A stretch of DNA of 5,690 bases from Burkholderiaceae bacterium (GTDB taxonomy: Bacteria > Pseudomonadota > Gammaproteobacteria > Burkholderiales > Burkholderiaceae). The notes below the pieces were generated by a model. The model had not been told where the DNA came from and did no database searches. It was given only the letters and a program-made list of their open reading frames with translations. The DNA lies in the NCBI GenBank assembly GCA_025057735.1, contig JANWUU010000269.1, positions 1 through 5,690 of the forward strand, written 5' to 3'. Positions 1-5,690 of this stretch are shown piece by piece. The position numbers and the translations under genes are program-made. Position 1 is the stretch's first letter; each line of letters starts with the position of its first letter.

Positions 1-182
1 GTGGCGTAAGCGTGCGCGGCCACAAGACGCGCGCCAACCCGCTTTTCGGCGCCGGCGCCTCCTTCGCCGTCTGGCGCGGGCTCACGGTGCACCTCGACTG
101 GGACCACGCCCGGGCGACCACGCAGGCGAACGAAAAGCTCAAGGCCGATCTGTTTTCGCTCGGCGTGGGCTGGCGCTTCTGA
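1..182 (+). CDS. Outer-membrane beta-barrel protein, C-terminal fragment (5' end outside window)
   Basis: The frame is open from the window edge and ends at a TGA (180-182), giving 59 residues without a start. The visible part alternates polar and hydrophobic/aromatic residues as amphipathic beta-strands do: FGAGASFAVW, LTVHLDWDHARA, and a final strand ADLFSLGVGWRF. The protein ends in Phe, preceded by aromatic and hydrophobic residues at alternate positions. This is the classical C-terminal signature recognised by the BAM complex, so the product should sit in the outer membrane. The pattern resembles the last strands of small eight-stranded barrels (OmpA-like transmembrane domain or OMP_b-brl family). 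The strand-turn-strand arrangement with a polar loop (ATTQANEKLK) fits an extracellular loop. Which barrel family it is, and whether it relates functionally to mtnA 39 bases downstream in the same reading frame, cannot be decided from this fragment. Confidence 0.75.
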   Translation, partial: GVSVRGHKTRANPLFGAGASFAVWRGLTVHLDWDHARATTQANEKLKADLFSLGVGWRF

Positions 183-221
183 GGCGCCGCTGCCGCCGCG
201 CGTGACGACACCCGCCAGGCG

Positions 222-1346
222 ATGAAGGTCGGCGCCCGCCACTATCGCGCGCTGTGGGCGGTCGGCGAGTCGCGCATCGGCATCGTCGATCAGTCCCGGC
301 TGCCGTACGAGTTCGTGACCGTCGAGCTCGCCTCCTGCGGCGCGGTCGTGGAGGCGATCCGGTCGATGCGCGTGCGCGGCGCACCGCTGATCGGCGTGGC
401 AGGCGCCTATGGGCTGGCGCTGGCGCTGCGCGCAGACAGCAGCGACGCGGCGCTCGCGCGCGCCTATCGCGAACTGGCGGCCGCACGACCGACGGCCGTC
501 AATCTGCGCTGGGCGCTGGACCGCCTGCGCGCGCGCGTTGCGCCGCTGCCGCCGTCGCAGCGGGCAGCGGCGGCGTGGCAGGAAGCCGCGTTCATCGCCG
601 AGGAGGACGTTGCCATCAACCGGGCGCTCGGCGAACACGGCGCGCGGCTGCTCGCCGCCCTTCACGAACGCACGCGGCGGCCGGTGCAGGTGCTGACCCA
701 CTGCAACACGGGCTGGCTCGCCACCGTGGACTACGGCACCGCGCTGTCGGCCATTTACCAGGCGCACGATGCCGGCGTGCCGGTGCACGTGTGGGCGAGC
801 GAAACGCGCCCGCGCAATCAGGGCTTGCTCACCGCTTGGGAGCTGGCCGCGCATGGCGTGCCGCATACGCTGATCGTGGACAACGCCGCCGGGCATCTGA
901 TGCGTAGCGGTCGCGTCGACGTGGTGCTGGTCGGCGCCGATCGCGTCACGCGGGCCGGCGACGTCTGCAACAAGATCGGCACCTACCTGAAGGCGGCCGC
1001 CGCCGCCGACTGCGGCATCCCGTTCTATGCCGCGGTGCCGTCGCCGACGATCGACTGGTCGATCGCGGCGGAGGCGATCGAGATCGAGGAACGCGGCAGT
1101 GACGAGGTTCGTCTCGTCTACGGCCGCGATGGTGCCGGCGCCCGCGCGGCGGTGGCGATCGCCGAAGCGCACACGCCGGTGGCCAATCCGGCGTTCGACA
1201 TCACGCCGGCGCGGCTGGTCACAGGCATCGTCACCGAGCGCGGCGTGGCCAAGCCGGCCGAACTGGCCACACTGTTCGAACCCTCGTCCGGCGGACACAC
1301 GGACGCGGCGGTCCACCGACGGCCGGCGACGGCCGACAAGCCATGA
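222..1346 (+). CDS. mtnA: S-methyl-5-thioribose-1-phosphate isomerase (MtnA)
   Basis: This cytosolic enzyme (EC 5.3.1.23) converts the aldose 5-methylthioribose-1-phosphate to 5-methylthioribulose-1-phosphate in methionine salvage. It belongs to the eIF2B-alpha/beta/delta-like isomerases. At 374 residues it is near full family length. Family signatures appear in order: VRGAPLIGVAGAYG (51-64), THCNTGWLATVDYG (159-172) with the probable catalytic Cys161, ETRPRNQG (194-201), DNAAGHLM (220-227), VGADRV (238-243) with the probable catalytic Asp240, NKIGTY (250-255) and PSPTIDW (273-279). The ATG at 222 is the first start after the upstream stop, and the opening MKVGARHYRALW looks like a typical MtnA N-terminus. 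The Shine-Dalgarno is poor (an AGG only 2 bases from the ATG). The last ~20 residues are a low-complexity tail that overlaps the next gene's start by ATGA (1343-1346), implying translational coupling. Confidence 0.96.
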   Translation: MKVGARHYRALWAVGESRIGIVDQSRLPYEFVTVELASCGAVVEAIRSMRVRGAPLIGVAGAYGLALALRADSSDAALARAYRELAAARPTAVNLRWALDRLRARVAPLPPSQRAAAAWQEAAFIAEEDVAINRALGEHGARLLAALHERTRRPVQVLTHCNTGWLATVDYGTALSAIYQAHDAGVPVHVWASETRPRNQGLLTAWELAAHGVPHTLIVDNAAGHLMRSGRVDVVLVGADRVTRAGDVCNKIGTYLKAAAAADCGIPFYAAVPSPTIDWSIAAEAIEIEERGSDEVRLVYGRDGAGARAAVAIAEAHTPVANPAFDITPARLVTGIVTERGVAKPAELATLFEPSSGGHTDAAVHRRPATADKP

Positions 1347-2044
1347 CGGTGCTGCCCGAAGACGGCCCCGCCTTGCGCGCGCAGGTGATCGCCACCGCGC
1401 GCGCAATGAACGCCGCCGGCATCAACGTCAACAAGGCGGGCAACGTGTCGGCGCGCTGCGTGCGCGGCGCGCGCGAGGGCCTGGTGATCACGCCGACCGG
1501 CGTACCCTACGAGGCGCTCGTGCCGGAGGACCTGGTGTTCATCCCGCTGACGGCGGCCGCTGGCGAGGATTTGCCCGCCGGCACGGCCGGTGCGCGCGCG
1601 CCCAGCAGCGAATGGCGCTTCCACCGCGACATCCTGCGCACGCGCCCGGAGTTCAACGCCATTGTGCACACGCATTCGCCCGCCGCCACCGCGCTCGCCT
1701 GCCACGGTCTGGGCATCCCGGCGTTCCATTACATGGTCGCCGTCGCCGGCGGCGCCGACATCCGCTGCGCGCCGTACGCGACCTTTGGCACGCAGGCGCT
1801 GTCGGACGCCGCCCTGGCGGCACTGGCCGGACGCAAGGCCTGCCTGCTCGCGCACCACGGCGTGATCGCCTGCGAGCGCGATCTGGTACGCGCGCTCGCG
1901 CTGGCGGTGGAGGTCGAGAACCTCGCCGACGTCTACCTGCGCGCCCGTCAGCTCGGCGAGCCGCCCCGGCTGCCGGAGGACGAAATGGCGCGCGTGCTGG
2001 AGAAGTTCGCCACCTACGGGCAGCCGCAAGGCGGCCAATCCTAA
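1343..2044 (+). CDS. Class II aldolase/adducin-family aldolase, probable methylthioribulose-1-phosphate aldolase (Ald2, DHAP shunt)
   Basis: This 233-residue protein has the metal-dependent class II aldolase fold of L-fuculose-1-phosphate aldolase (FucA). Visible motifs are KAGNVSAR (31-38, phosphate-binding loop), ITPTGVPYEAL (49-59), SSEWRFH (88-94) with the probable catalytic Glu90, IVHTHSP (107-113) with zinc ligands His109 and His111, and LLAHHGVIACERDL (168-181) supplying the third zinc His. The TPTG.PY and SSEW.FH forms are FucA-like rather than those of the dehydratase MtnB, the other member of this superfamily found beside mtnA. Ald2 enzymes coded next to mtnA in Rhodospirillum rubrum and some Escherichia coli cleave 5-methylthioribulose-1-phosphate into DHAP and 2-(methylthio)acetaldehyde. 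The ATGA overlap with mtnA makes this substrate likely here. The fold is certain, while the exact substrate is inferred from context. MtnB or a general sugar-phosphate aldolase remain possible. No separate Shine-Dalgarno is evident, as expected for a coupled start. Confidence 0.85.
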   Translation: MTVLPEDGPALRAQVIATARAMNAAGINVNKAGNVSARCVRGAREGLVITPTGVPYEALVPEDLVFIPLTAAAGEDLPAGTAGARAPSSEWRFHRDILRTRPEFNAIVHTHSPAATALACHGLGIPAFHYMVAVAGGADIRCAPYATFGTQALSDAALAALAGRKACLLAHHGVIACERDLVRALALAVEVENLADVYLRARQLGEPPRLPEDEMARVLEKFATYGQPQGGQS

Positions 2045-2127
2045 GGCATCGGCCGCGCGATCCGACGCAGGCGCGGCATGCCCCCGACCGCGATCGCGCC
2101 ACCCGCGCGGGGTGTCGCATCTTCCCG

Positions 2128-2156
2128 TTGTCGCCGGATTCCTGCGAAGCAAAAAT
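2128..2156 (+). promoter_or_regulatory. Candidate sigma70-type promoter for the EAL-like gene
   Basis: A TTGTCG box (2128-2133, 4 of 6 matches to TTGACA) lies exactly 17 bases before AAAAAT (2151-2156, 4 of 6 matches to TATAAT). It sits in the only A-rich patch of an otherwise GC-rich 141-base intergenic region (2045-2185). Transcription starting around 2163 would give a leader of about 20 bases that still includes the Shine-Dalgarno at 2172-2178. The geometry is good but the boxes are imperfect. It is also possible that the gene is read through from mtnA, since no convincing terminator follows the aldolase. Confidence 0.3.
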
Positions 2157-2171
2157 GAGGATTTCCGCCGT

Positions 2172-2178
2172 GGAGGAG
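2172..2178 (+). promoter_or_regulatory. Strong Shine-Dalgarno fixing the start at 2186
   Basis: GGAGGAG stands 7 bases before the ATG at 2186, the strongest ribosome binding site in the window. An in-frame TGA at 2156-2158, with no other ATG, GTG or TTG between, makes 2186 the only sensible start for the following gene. Confidence 0.75.
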
Positions 2179-2185
2179 ATGGGGT

Positions 2186-2920
2186 ATGTCCGGCGCCCGC
2201 TGGCCGGCCGCGGCACTGGGGCGCGATCCGAACCTGCCGCTGCAGGGCTTCGTCTGCGCCACGATGTGGCCGACGGTCAGCCTGTCCTCGCGCGAGCGCT
2301 GGTTCGACGAGCTGTACCTGTGGACCGAGGGCTTCGTGCCGAGCACGATGCAGCGCGCTCGTCTGCAGCTGGCGGCGCTCGTCAAGGCCTGCGCGCTGCT
2401 GGAGCACGAGCGGGTGCGGCGCATCGGCGTGGTGCTGTCCTTCGGCACGATCGAGCGGGCGCTCGAGCCGGTCACCGACACGATCGACGCACACCGGCTG
2501 GTGGCGCATCGGCTGTGCGTGATCCTGCGCGGCCAGGTGGCGCGGCTGCGCTCGCCGTATCGGCTGCGCAGCTTCATCGAGTGGCTGCGCGCGCAGCAGA
2601 TCCCGGTCGGCTACCGGCTCTCGGCGGCGCGCATCGGCATGGAGATGCGGGCGATCGACTTCTTGGCGCCCGACTTCGCCCAGCTACCGGCGCTGGCCTC
2701 CACGCGCATCGAGTTCTGGGGCGATCTGGCGCTGGAGGCGCGCGCGGTCGGACTGCGGCCGGAGCGGATGATCGTGGCGGCGCTCGACCAGGCGCCGCAG
2801 TGCGATCTGGCCGCGGCGGTCGGTTTCGGTTTCGGCCAGGGGCACGCGGTGCGCGCTCCCTACGAGCCGCCGGCGACCGGCCTGCGGGCGGCGCGCGACA
2901 ACGATCTGGTGCTCGACTGA
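2186..2920 (+). CDS. Degenerate EAL-domain-like protein, probably unable to hydrolyse c-di-GMP
   Basis: This is a 244-residue soluble protein with no signal peptide or membrane segment. Its length and block order follow an EAL phosphodiesterase domain. DELYLWTEGFVPSTM (41-55) sits where the EALLRW...G.V.P block belongs. RIGVVLS (79-85) replaces the 'VNLS' strand and RLCVILRG (109-116) replaces the 'LEITE' strand. FIEWLRAQQIPVGYRLSAARIG (130-151) replaces 'LR..G....DDFG.G'. APDFAQLP (161-168) replaces 'PD.(L)KID', VAALDQ (197-202) replaces 'AEGVE', and GFGFGQGHAVRAP (213-225) matches the closing 'GCD.GQGY.F..P'. The metal and catalytic acids of EAL, NLS, ITE, DD and E.VE are all absent, and only the QG block survives. 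If the assignment holds, the protein would bind c-di-GMP, bind another partner, or be purely structural. The homology is my alignment by eye. The gene has its own strong ribosome site and does not look like part of the mtnA operon. Confidence 0.65.
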   Translation: MSGARWPAAALGRDPNLPLQGFVCATMWPTVSLSSRERWFDELYLWTEGFVPSTMQRARLQLAALVKACALLEHERVRRIGVVLSFGTIERALEPVTDTIDAHRLVAHRLCVILRGQVARLRSPYRLRSFIEWLRAQQIPVGYRLSAARIGMEMRAIDFLAPDFAQLPALASTRIEFWGDLALEARAVGLRPERMIVAALDQAPQCDLAAAVGFGFGQGHAVRAPYEPPATGLRAARDNDLVLD

Positions 2921-2933
2921 GCGGGGTGCGCCG

Positions 2934-3212
2934 CTACGCGAACTTCGCCAGCGTGCGCGCGATGCGCTGCACGCGCGCCTCGTCGCTTTCTCCCGCCTCG
3001 GCCGAGAACTGCGGGTGCTCCAGCGCGCAGGCGAGCAGCTCGTAGAACGCGCGGTCCAGCGCCTTGCGCGCGGCCGAGAACTGCTGCGCGATCGCCTCGC
3101 AGTCGGCGCCGGATTCGATCATCGACTGGATACCGCGCAGCTGGCCCTCGACGCGCTTGAGCCGCACCACCAGCTCGTGGCGCGCGAGCGCGGCCGATTT
3201 CGCCCCGGCCAT
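2934..3212 (-). CDS. Divergent CsoR/RcnR/FrmR-family (DUF156) transcriptional repressor
   Basis: This 92-residue all-helical cytosolic DNA-binding protein has the family hallmark RLKRVEGQLRGIQSMIESGADC (17-38), followed by EAIAQQFSAARKALDRAFYELL (39-60). Members form tetramers that release operator DNA on binding Cu(I), Ni/Co or formaldehyde, or on persulfidation. Aligned without gaps to CsoR and FrmR, Cys38 matches the conserved first ligand. The position of the conserved His (25 residues later) is Ala63, and that of CsoR's second Cys (29 later) is Pro67. Cys62 and His66 lie one residue before each of those positions. The inducer therefore cannot be assigned. The gene is last in a minus-strand cluster, 7 bases after the DUF2892 gene, and lacks an obvious Shine-Dalgarno, so it is probably coupled. 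It is the natural candidate to control the RND operon, with its operator upstream of the window. Its stop faces that of the EAL-like gene across 13 bases. Confidence 0.88.
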   Translation of the reverse strand: MAGAKSAALARHELVVRLKRVEGQLRGIQSMIESGADCEAIAQQFSAARKALDRAFYELLACALEHPQFSAEAGESDEARVQRIARTLAKFA

Positions 3213-3219
3213 GATGCGC

Positions 3220-3441
3220 TTAGGCGCAGGCGGCGCGCGACTCGGGCACGCCCAGCTTCTTCAGGATCCAGCCGAGCGGGCAGAAGTCGGTGAAGCCGAA
3301 TTGCAGCAGATTGGCGCCGACGAAGGCGGTGAAGGCGAGGAACCACTTGGACACAAACAGCGGGCTGCCCTCCACGCCGAGCGCGAGCGACAGCAGGATG
3401 AACGAGCCGGCAAAGATGCGGATGTAACGTTCGACGGTCAT
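3220..3441 (-). CDS. YgaP-like transmembrane protein (DUF2892 family)
   Basis: This 73-residue inner-membrane protein has two predicted membrane helices, roughly 7-24 (YIRIFAGSFILLSLALGV) and 33-50 (WFLAFTAFVGANLLQFGF). The second is followed by TDFCPLGWILKKLGV (51-65). The N-terminal VERYIRIFAG and the FT.FCPL motif with Cys54 are typical of the DUF2892 domain, which forms the membrane anchor of the rhodanese YgaP and occurs alone in many proteobacteria. Its biochemical role is not established. The link with rhodanese proteins hints at sulfur chemistry but does not prove it. The ATG at 3441 is the only start after the upstream gene's stop and has a well-placed GGAG. The gene begins 2 bases after the RND permease stop and ends 7 bases before the CsoR-type regulator, so all three are almost certainly co-transcribed. 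Confidence 0.88.
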   Translation of the reverse strand: MTVERYIRIFAGSFILLSLALGVEGSPLFVSKWFLAFTAFVGANLLQFGFTDFCPLGWILKKLGVPESRAACA

Positions 3442-3443
3442 GG

Positions 3444-5690
3444 TCAGGCTCCTTGCGGTTGGGGTTGCGAAGCGGTCGGCGCGGCGCACACGCGGGCGGC
3501 TTCCTGCCGCCAGGTGGCCGCGTAGTACAGCACCGGGATGACGAGCAGCGTCAGCAGCGTGGAGACGAAGATGCCGAACAGCAGCGAGATCGCCAGCCCG
3601 TTGAAGATCGGATCGTCCAGGATGAACACCGCGCCCAGCATCGCCGCCACGGCCGTCAGCACGATCGGCTTGGCGCGCACCGCGGCGGCATCGATCGTGG
3701 CCTGTTGCAAGTCGCCGCATTCGGCCAGGCGCAGGTGGATGAAGTCCACCAGCAGAATCGAGTTGCGCACGATGATGCCCGCCAGCGCGATCATGCCGAT
3801 CATCGAGGTGGCGGTGAACTGCGCGCCCAGCAGCGCGTGGCCGGGCAGCACGCCGATGATGGTCAGCGGAATCGGCGCCATGATGATCAGCGGCGTCAGG
3901 TACGAACGGAACTGCGCCACCACCAGCAGGTAGATCAGGATCAGCCCGACCGCGTAGGCGATGCCCATGTCGCGGAAGGTCTCGTAGGTGACCTGCCACT
4001 CGCCGTCCCATTTCAGGCCGAAGGCGGCGTAGCGGTTCGACGGCGGCGCGGTCCAGTACTCCTGCAGCGGCAGCCCGCCCGGCGTAGCGATCTCGGCGAT
4101 GCCCTTGCGCAGCGCGAACATGCCGTACAGGGGCGAATCGGTCTTGCCCGGCCCGCCCGCGACGTCGCCCACCACATAGACGACCGGCTGCAGGTCCTTG
4201 CGGTAGATCACGCGCTCCGCCGGCAGGCGCTGCGCGCGCACCAGTTCCGCCAGCGCCACCTCGTAGCTGCGGCCCTGCGCGTCCTGGCCGCGCAGGCGCA
4301 GTTTCAGCACTTCCTGCAGATCGCCGGCTTTCTCCGGCGCCAGCGCCACGCGCACCGGCACCGCGTACTTGCTGGTTCCATCGTGCAGCGGCGTGACGTC
4401 CTCGCCGGCCAGCGCCAGGCGCGCGGCGCGCGCCGCCTCCGCCGCCGGAATGCCGTACAGCGCCGCGCGCGCGGTATCGACGCGCAGCACGATGCGTTCG
4501 GCGGCATCAAGCGTCGAATCGTCCACCGCGACGATGTCGGGCGTGGCCTCGAACACCGCGCGCACTTTGCGGGCGAGTGCCACCTGCGCGTCATACTCGG
4601 GCCCGTAGATCTCGGCCACGATCGGCGAGAGCACCGGTGGCCCGGGCGGCACTTCCACCACCTTGAGGTCGGCGCCGTGGCGGCGCGCGATCGCCGCCAG
4701 CCTGGGCGCCACTTCCTGCGCGATGTCGTGGCTCTTGCGGCTGCGGTGCGCCTTGTCGACCAGATTGACCTGGATGTCGCCGACCTCGCCGCCGCTGCGC
4801 AGGTAGTACTGCCGCACCAGGCCGTTGAAGCTGATCGGCGAAGACAGGCCCGCATACGCCTGCAGGTGCGTGACCTCCGGCACTTTCGCCAGTTCCGCGG
4901 CCAGCTCGTGCAGCACGCCCGCGGTGCGCTCGACCGCGGTGCCGGTGGGCATGTCCACCACCACCTGGAATTCGCTCTTGTTGTCAAAAGGCAGCATCTT
5001 CAGCACCACGAACTGCAGCGGCACCAGCGCCACCGAGACAGCGATGGCCGCCAGCGTGCCTAGCCACAGCCAGCGCCGGTTGCGCGCGCCGTCGGCACCG
5101 CGCAAGAACGGCGTCATCAGGCGGGTGAAGAAGCGCGACAGCGCGGCCGACAACTTCTCGGCGCTCGCCGGCACGTGATGGCCGCCCACGTGCCGATGCA
5201 GCAGCCGCAGCGCCAGCCACGGCGTGACGACGAAGGCCACCGCCAGCGACAGCAACATGCCGAGCGAGGAGTTGATCGGGATCGGCGCCATGTACGGGCC
5301 CATTAACCCGGTGACGAAGGCCATCGGCAGCAGCGCCGCGATGACGGTCAGCGTGGCCAGGATGGTCGGGCCGCCGACTTCGTCGACCGCGCGCGGGATC
5401 ATGTCGGTGGGCGCGTCGCGATCGAAGGCGCTGCGGCGATGGATGTTCTCTACGACCACGATGGCATCGTCGACCAGGATGCCGATCGAGAAAATGAGCG
5501 CGAACAGCGAGACGCGATTTAACGTGAAGCCCCACGCCCAGGAGGCGAACAGCGTGGTGGCGAGCGTCAGGATCACCGCGATGCCGACCACGATCGCCTC
5601 GCGCCGGCCCAGGGTGGCCCACACCAGCGCCACCACCGACAGGGTGGCGAAGATGAGCTTCTTGATCAGCGAGTTCGCCTTCTCGCGCGC
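3444..5690 (-). CDS. RND efflux transporter permease subunit, HAE/AcrB type (N-terminus outside window)
   Basis: This inner-membrane proton-driven pump normally works with a periplasmic adaptor and an outer-membrane channel. The frame stays open to the window edge, giving 748 residues that begin just before TM2, so about 330 residues (TM1 and the first porter subdomains) are missing. Visible parts: TM3 around residues 30-50; TM4 around 61-81 with GILVDDAIVVVENIHRR, including the proton-relay Asp74-Asp75 (5466-5471); TM5-TM6 around 108-158; TM7 around 207-230; a periplasmic porter/docking loop around 231-570 with EVPPGPPVLSPIVAEIYGP; then TM8-TM12 to about residue 725. The paired Asp resembles AcrB rather than the heavy-metal CusA type. 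In TM10 the residue matching AcrB Lys940 is Arg642 (3765-3767) in GIIVRNSILLVDF. A CsoR-type regulator and a DUF2892 protein follow downstream. The substrate cannot be read from the sequence. A GTG at 5636 is internal, not the start. Confidence 0.95.
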   Translation of the reverse strand, partial: AREKANSLIKKLIFATLSVVALVWATLGRREAIVVGIAVILTLATTLFASWAWGFTLNRVSLFALIFSIGILVDDAIVVVENIHRRSAFDRDAPTDMIPRAVDEVGGPTILATLTVIAALLPMAFVTGLMGPYMAPIPINSSLGMLLSLAVAFVVTPWLALRLLHRHVGGHHVPASAEKLSAALSRFFTRLMTPFLRGADGARNRRWLWLGTLAAIAVSVALVPLQFVVLKMLPFDNKSEFQVVVDMPTGTAVERTAGVLHELAAELAKVPEVTHLQAYAGLSSPISFNGLVRQYYLRSGGEVGDIQVNLVDKAHRSRKSHDIAQEVAPRLAAIARRHGADLKVVEVPPGPPVLSPIVAEIYGPEYDAQVALARKVRAVFEATPDIVAVDDSTLDAAERIVLRVDTARAALYGIPAAEAARAARLALAGEDVTPLHDGTSKYAVPVRVALAPEKAGDLQEVLKLRLRGQDAQGRSYEVALAELVRAQRLPAERVIYRKDLQPVVYVVGDVAGGPGKTDSPLYGMFALRKGIAEIATPGGLPLQEYWTAPPSNRYAAFGLKWDGEWQVTYETFRDMGIAYAVGLILIYLLVVAQFRSYLTPLIIMAPIPLTIIGVLPGHALLGAQFTATSMIGMIALAGIIVRNSILLVDFIHLRLAECGDLQQATIDAAAVRAKPIVLTAVAAMLGAVFILDDPIFNGLAISLLFGIFVSTLLTLLVIPVLYYAATWRQEAARVCAAPTASQPQPQGA
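3449..3452 (-). promoter_or_regulatory. Shine-Dalgarno of the DUF2892 gene
   Basis: On the minus strand GGAG lies 7 bases before the ATG at 3441, inside the last codons of the RND permease gene. It supports 3441 as the start and suggests that translation reinitiates as ribosomes finish the permease. Confidence 0.55.

Noticed and set aside
2055..2099. Inverted repeat GCGCGATC/GATCGCGC after the aldolase stop
   Set aside because: The arms are 8 bp with a 29-base loop and no following T-run. It is not convincing as a terminator or operator in GC-rich sequence.
1118..2509. A 463-codon minus-strand open frame across mtnA, the aldolase and the EAL-like gene
   Set aside because: It is antisense to well-supported genes, has no recognisable domain, and is explained by codon bias in GC-rich sequence.
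2920..2935. Small hairpin AGCGG/CCGCT between the convergent genes, a possible shared terminator
   Set aside because: It has only a 5-bp stem with a 6-base loop and no T-run on either strand. Such stems are common by chance at this GC content.
1027..3045. A 672-codon open frame on the plus strand spanning parts of three genes
   Set aside because: It overlaps mtnA, the aldolase and the EAL-like gene in another frame and reads as Arg/Ala/Gly-rich sequence with no domain. This is a typical shadow in high-GC DNA.
4304..4987. A 227-codon minus-strand open frame inside the RND permease
   Set aside because: It is in an alternative frame within the periplasmic-domain coding region, is Arg/Trp/Ser-rich and has no domain.
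3453..5063. A 536-codon open frame on the plus strand, antisense to the RND permease
   Set aside because: The composition is rich in Arg, His, Gln and Ala with no motif, and the opposite strand carries an unmistakable RND permease.

Overview
The window is a high-GC, densely coded stretch of bacterial chromosome. The genes suggest a Gram-negative proteobacterium, perhaps a beta- or gamma-proteobacterium. Supporting this are the tail of an outer-membrane beta-barrel protein ending in phenylalanine, an RND efflux permease of the HAE/AcrB type, and a methionine-salvage isomerase of the proteobacterial kind. The genus cannot be named from the sequence alone. I see no tRNA, rRNA, CRISPR array, insertion sequence or phage gene, and no gene-free stretch longer than about 140 bases.

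Left part, plus strand (1-2044): the last 59 codons of an outer-membrane beta-barrel protein are followed after 39 bases by mtnA (methylthioribose-1-phosphate isomerase). mtnA overlaps the next gene by an ATGA. That gene is a class II aldolase of the fuculose-phosphate-aldolase type. The pair matches the last two steps of the 'DHAP shunt', the alternative to the universal methionine salvage pathway. In it, 5-methylthioribulose-1-phosphate is cleaved to DHAP and 2-(methylthio)acetaldehyde instead of being dehydrated by MtnB. The first steps (MTA phosphorylase, or nucleosidase plus kinase) are not in the window.

Middle, plus strand (2045-2920): a 141-base intergenic region carries a plausible sigma70-type promoter and a strong Shine-Dalgarno. 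It is followed by a 244-residue protein that reads as a whole EAL domain in which essentially every catalytic signature residue has been replaced. It is probably a cyclic-di-GMP-phosphodiesterase relative that no longer hydrolyses c-di-GMP.

Right part, minus strand (2934 to the window edge at 5690): a tightly packed, convergently oriented operon. In transcription order it holds an RND permease (its N-terminus, about a third of the protein, lies beyond the window), a 73-residue YgaP-like/DUF2892 membrane protein, and a 92-residue CsoR/RcnR/FrmR-family (DUF156) repressor. Gaps are 2 and 7 bases. The repressor lacks the usual His and second Cys sensor ligands at their expected positions, so the signal that controls this efflux operon is not predictable from known family members. 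The most unusual items are this divergent sensor with its operon and the degenerate EAL protein.
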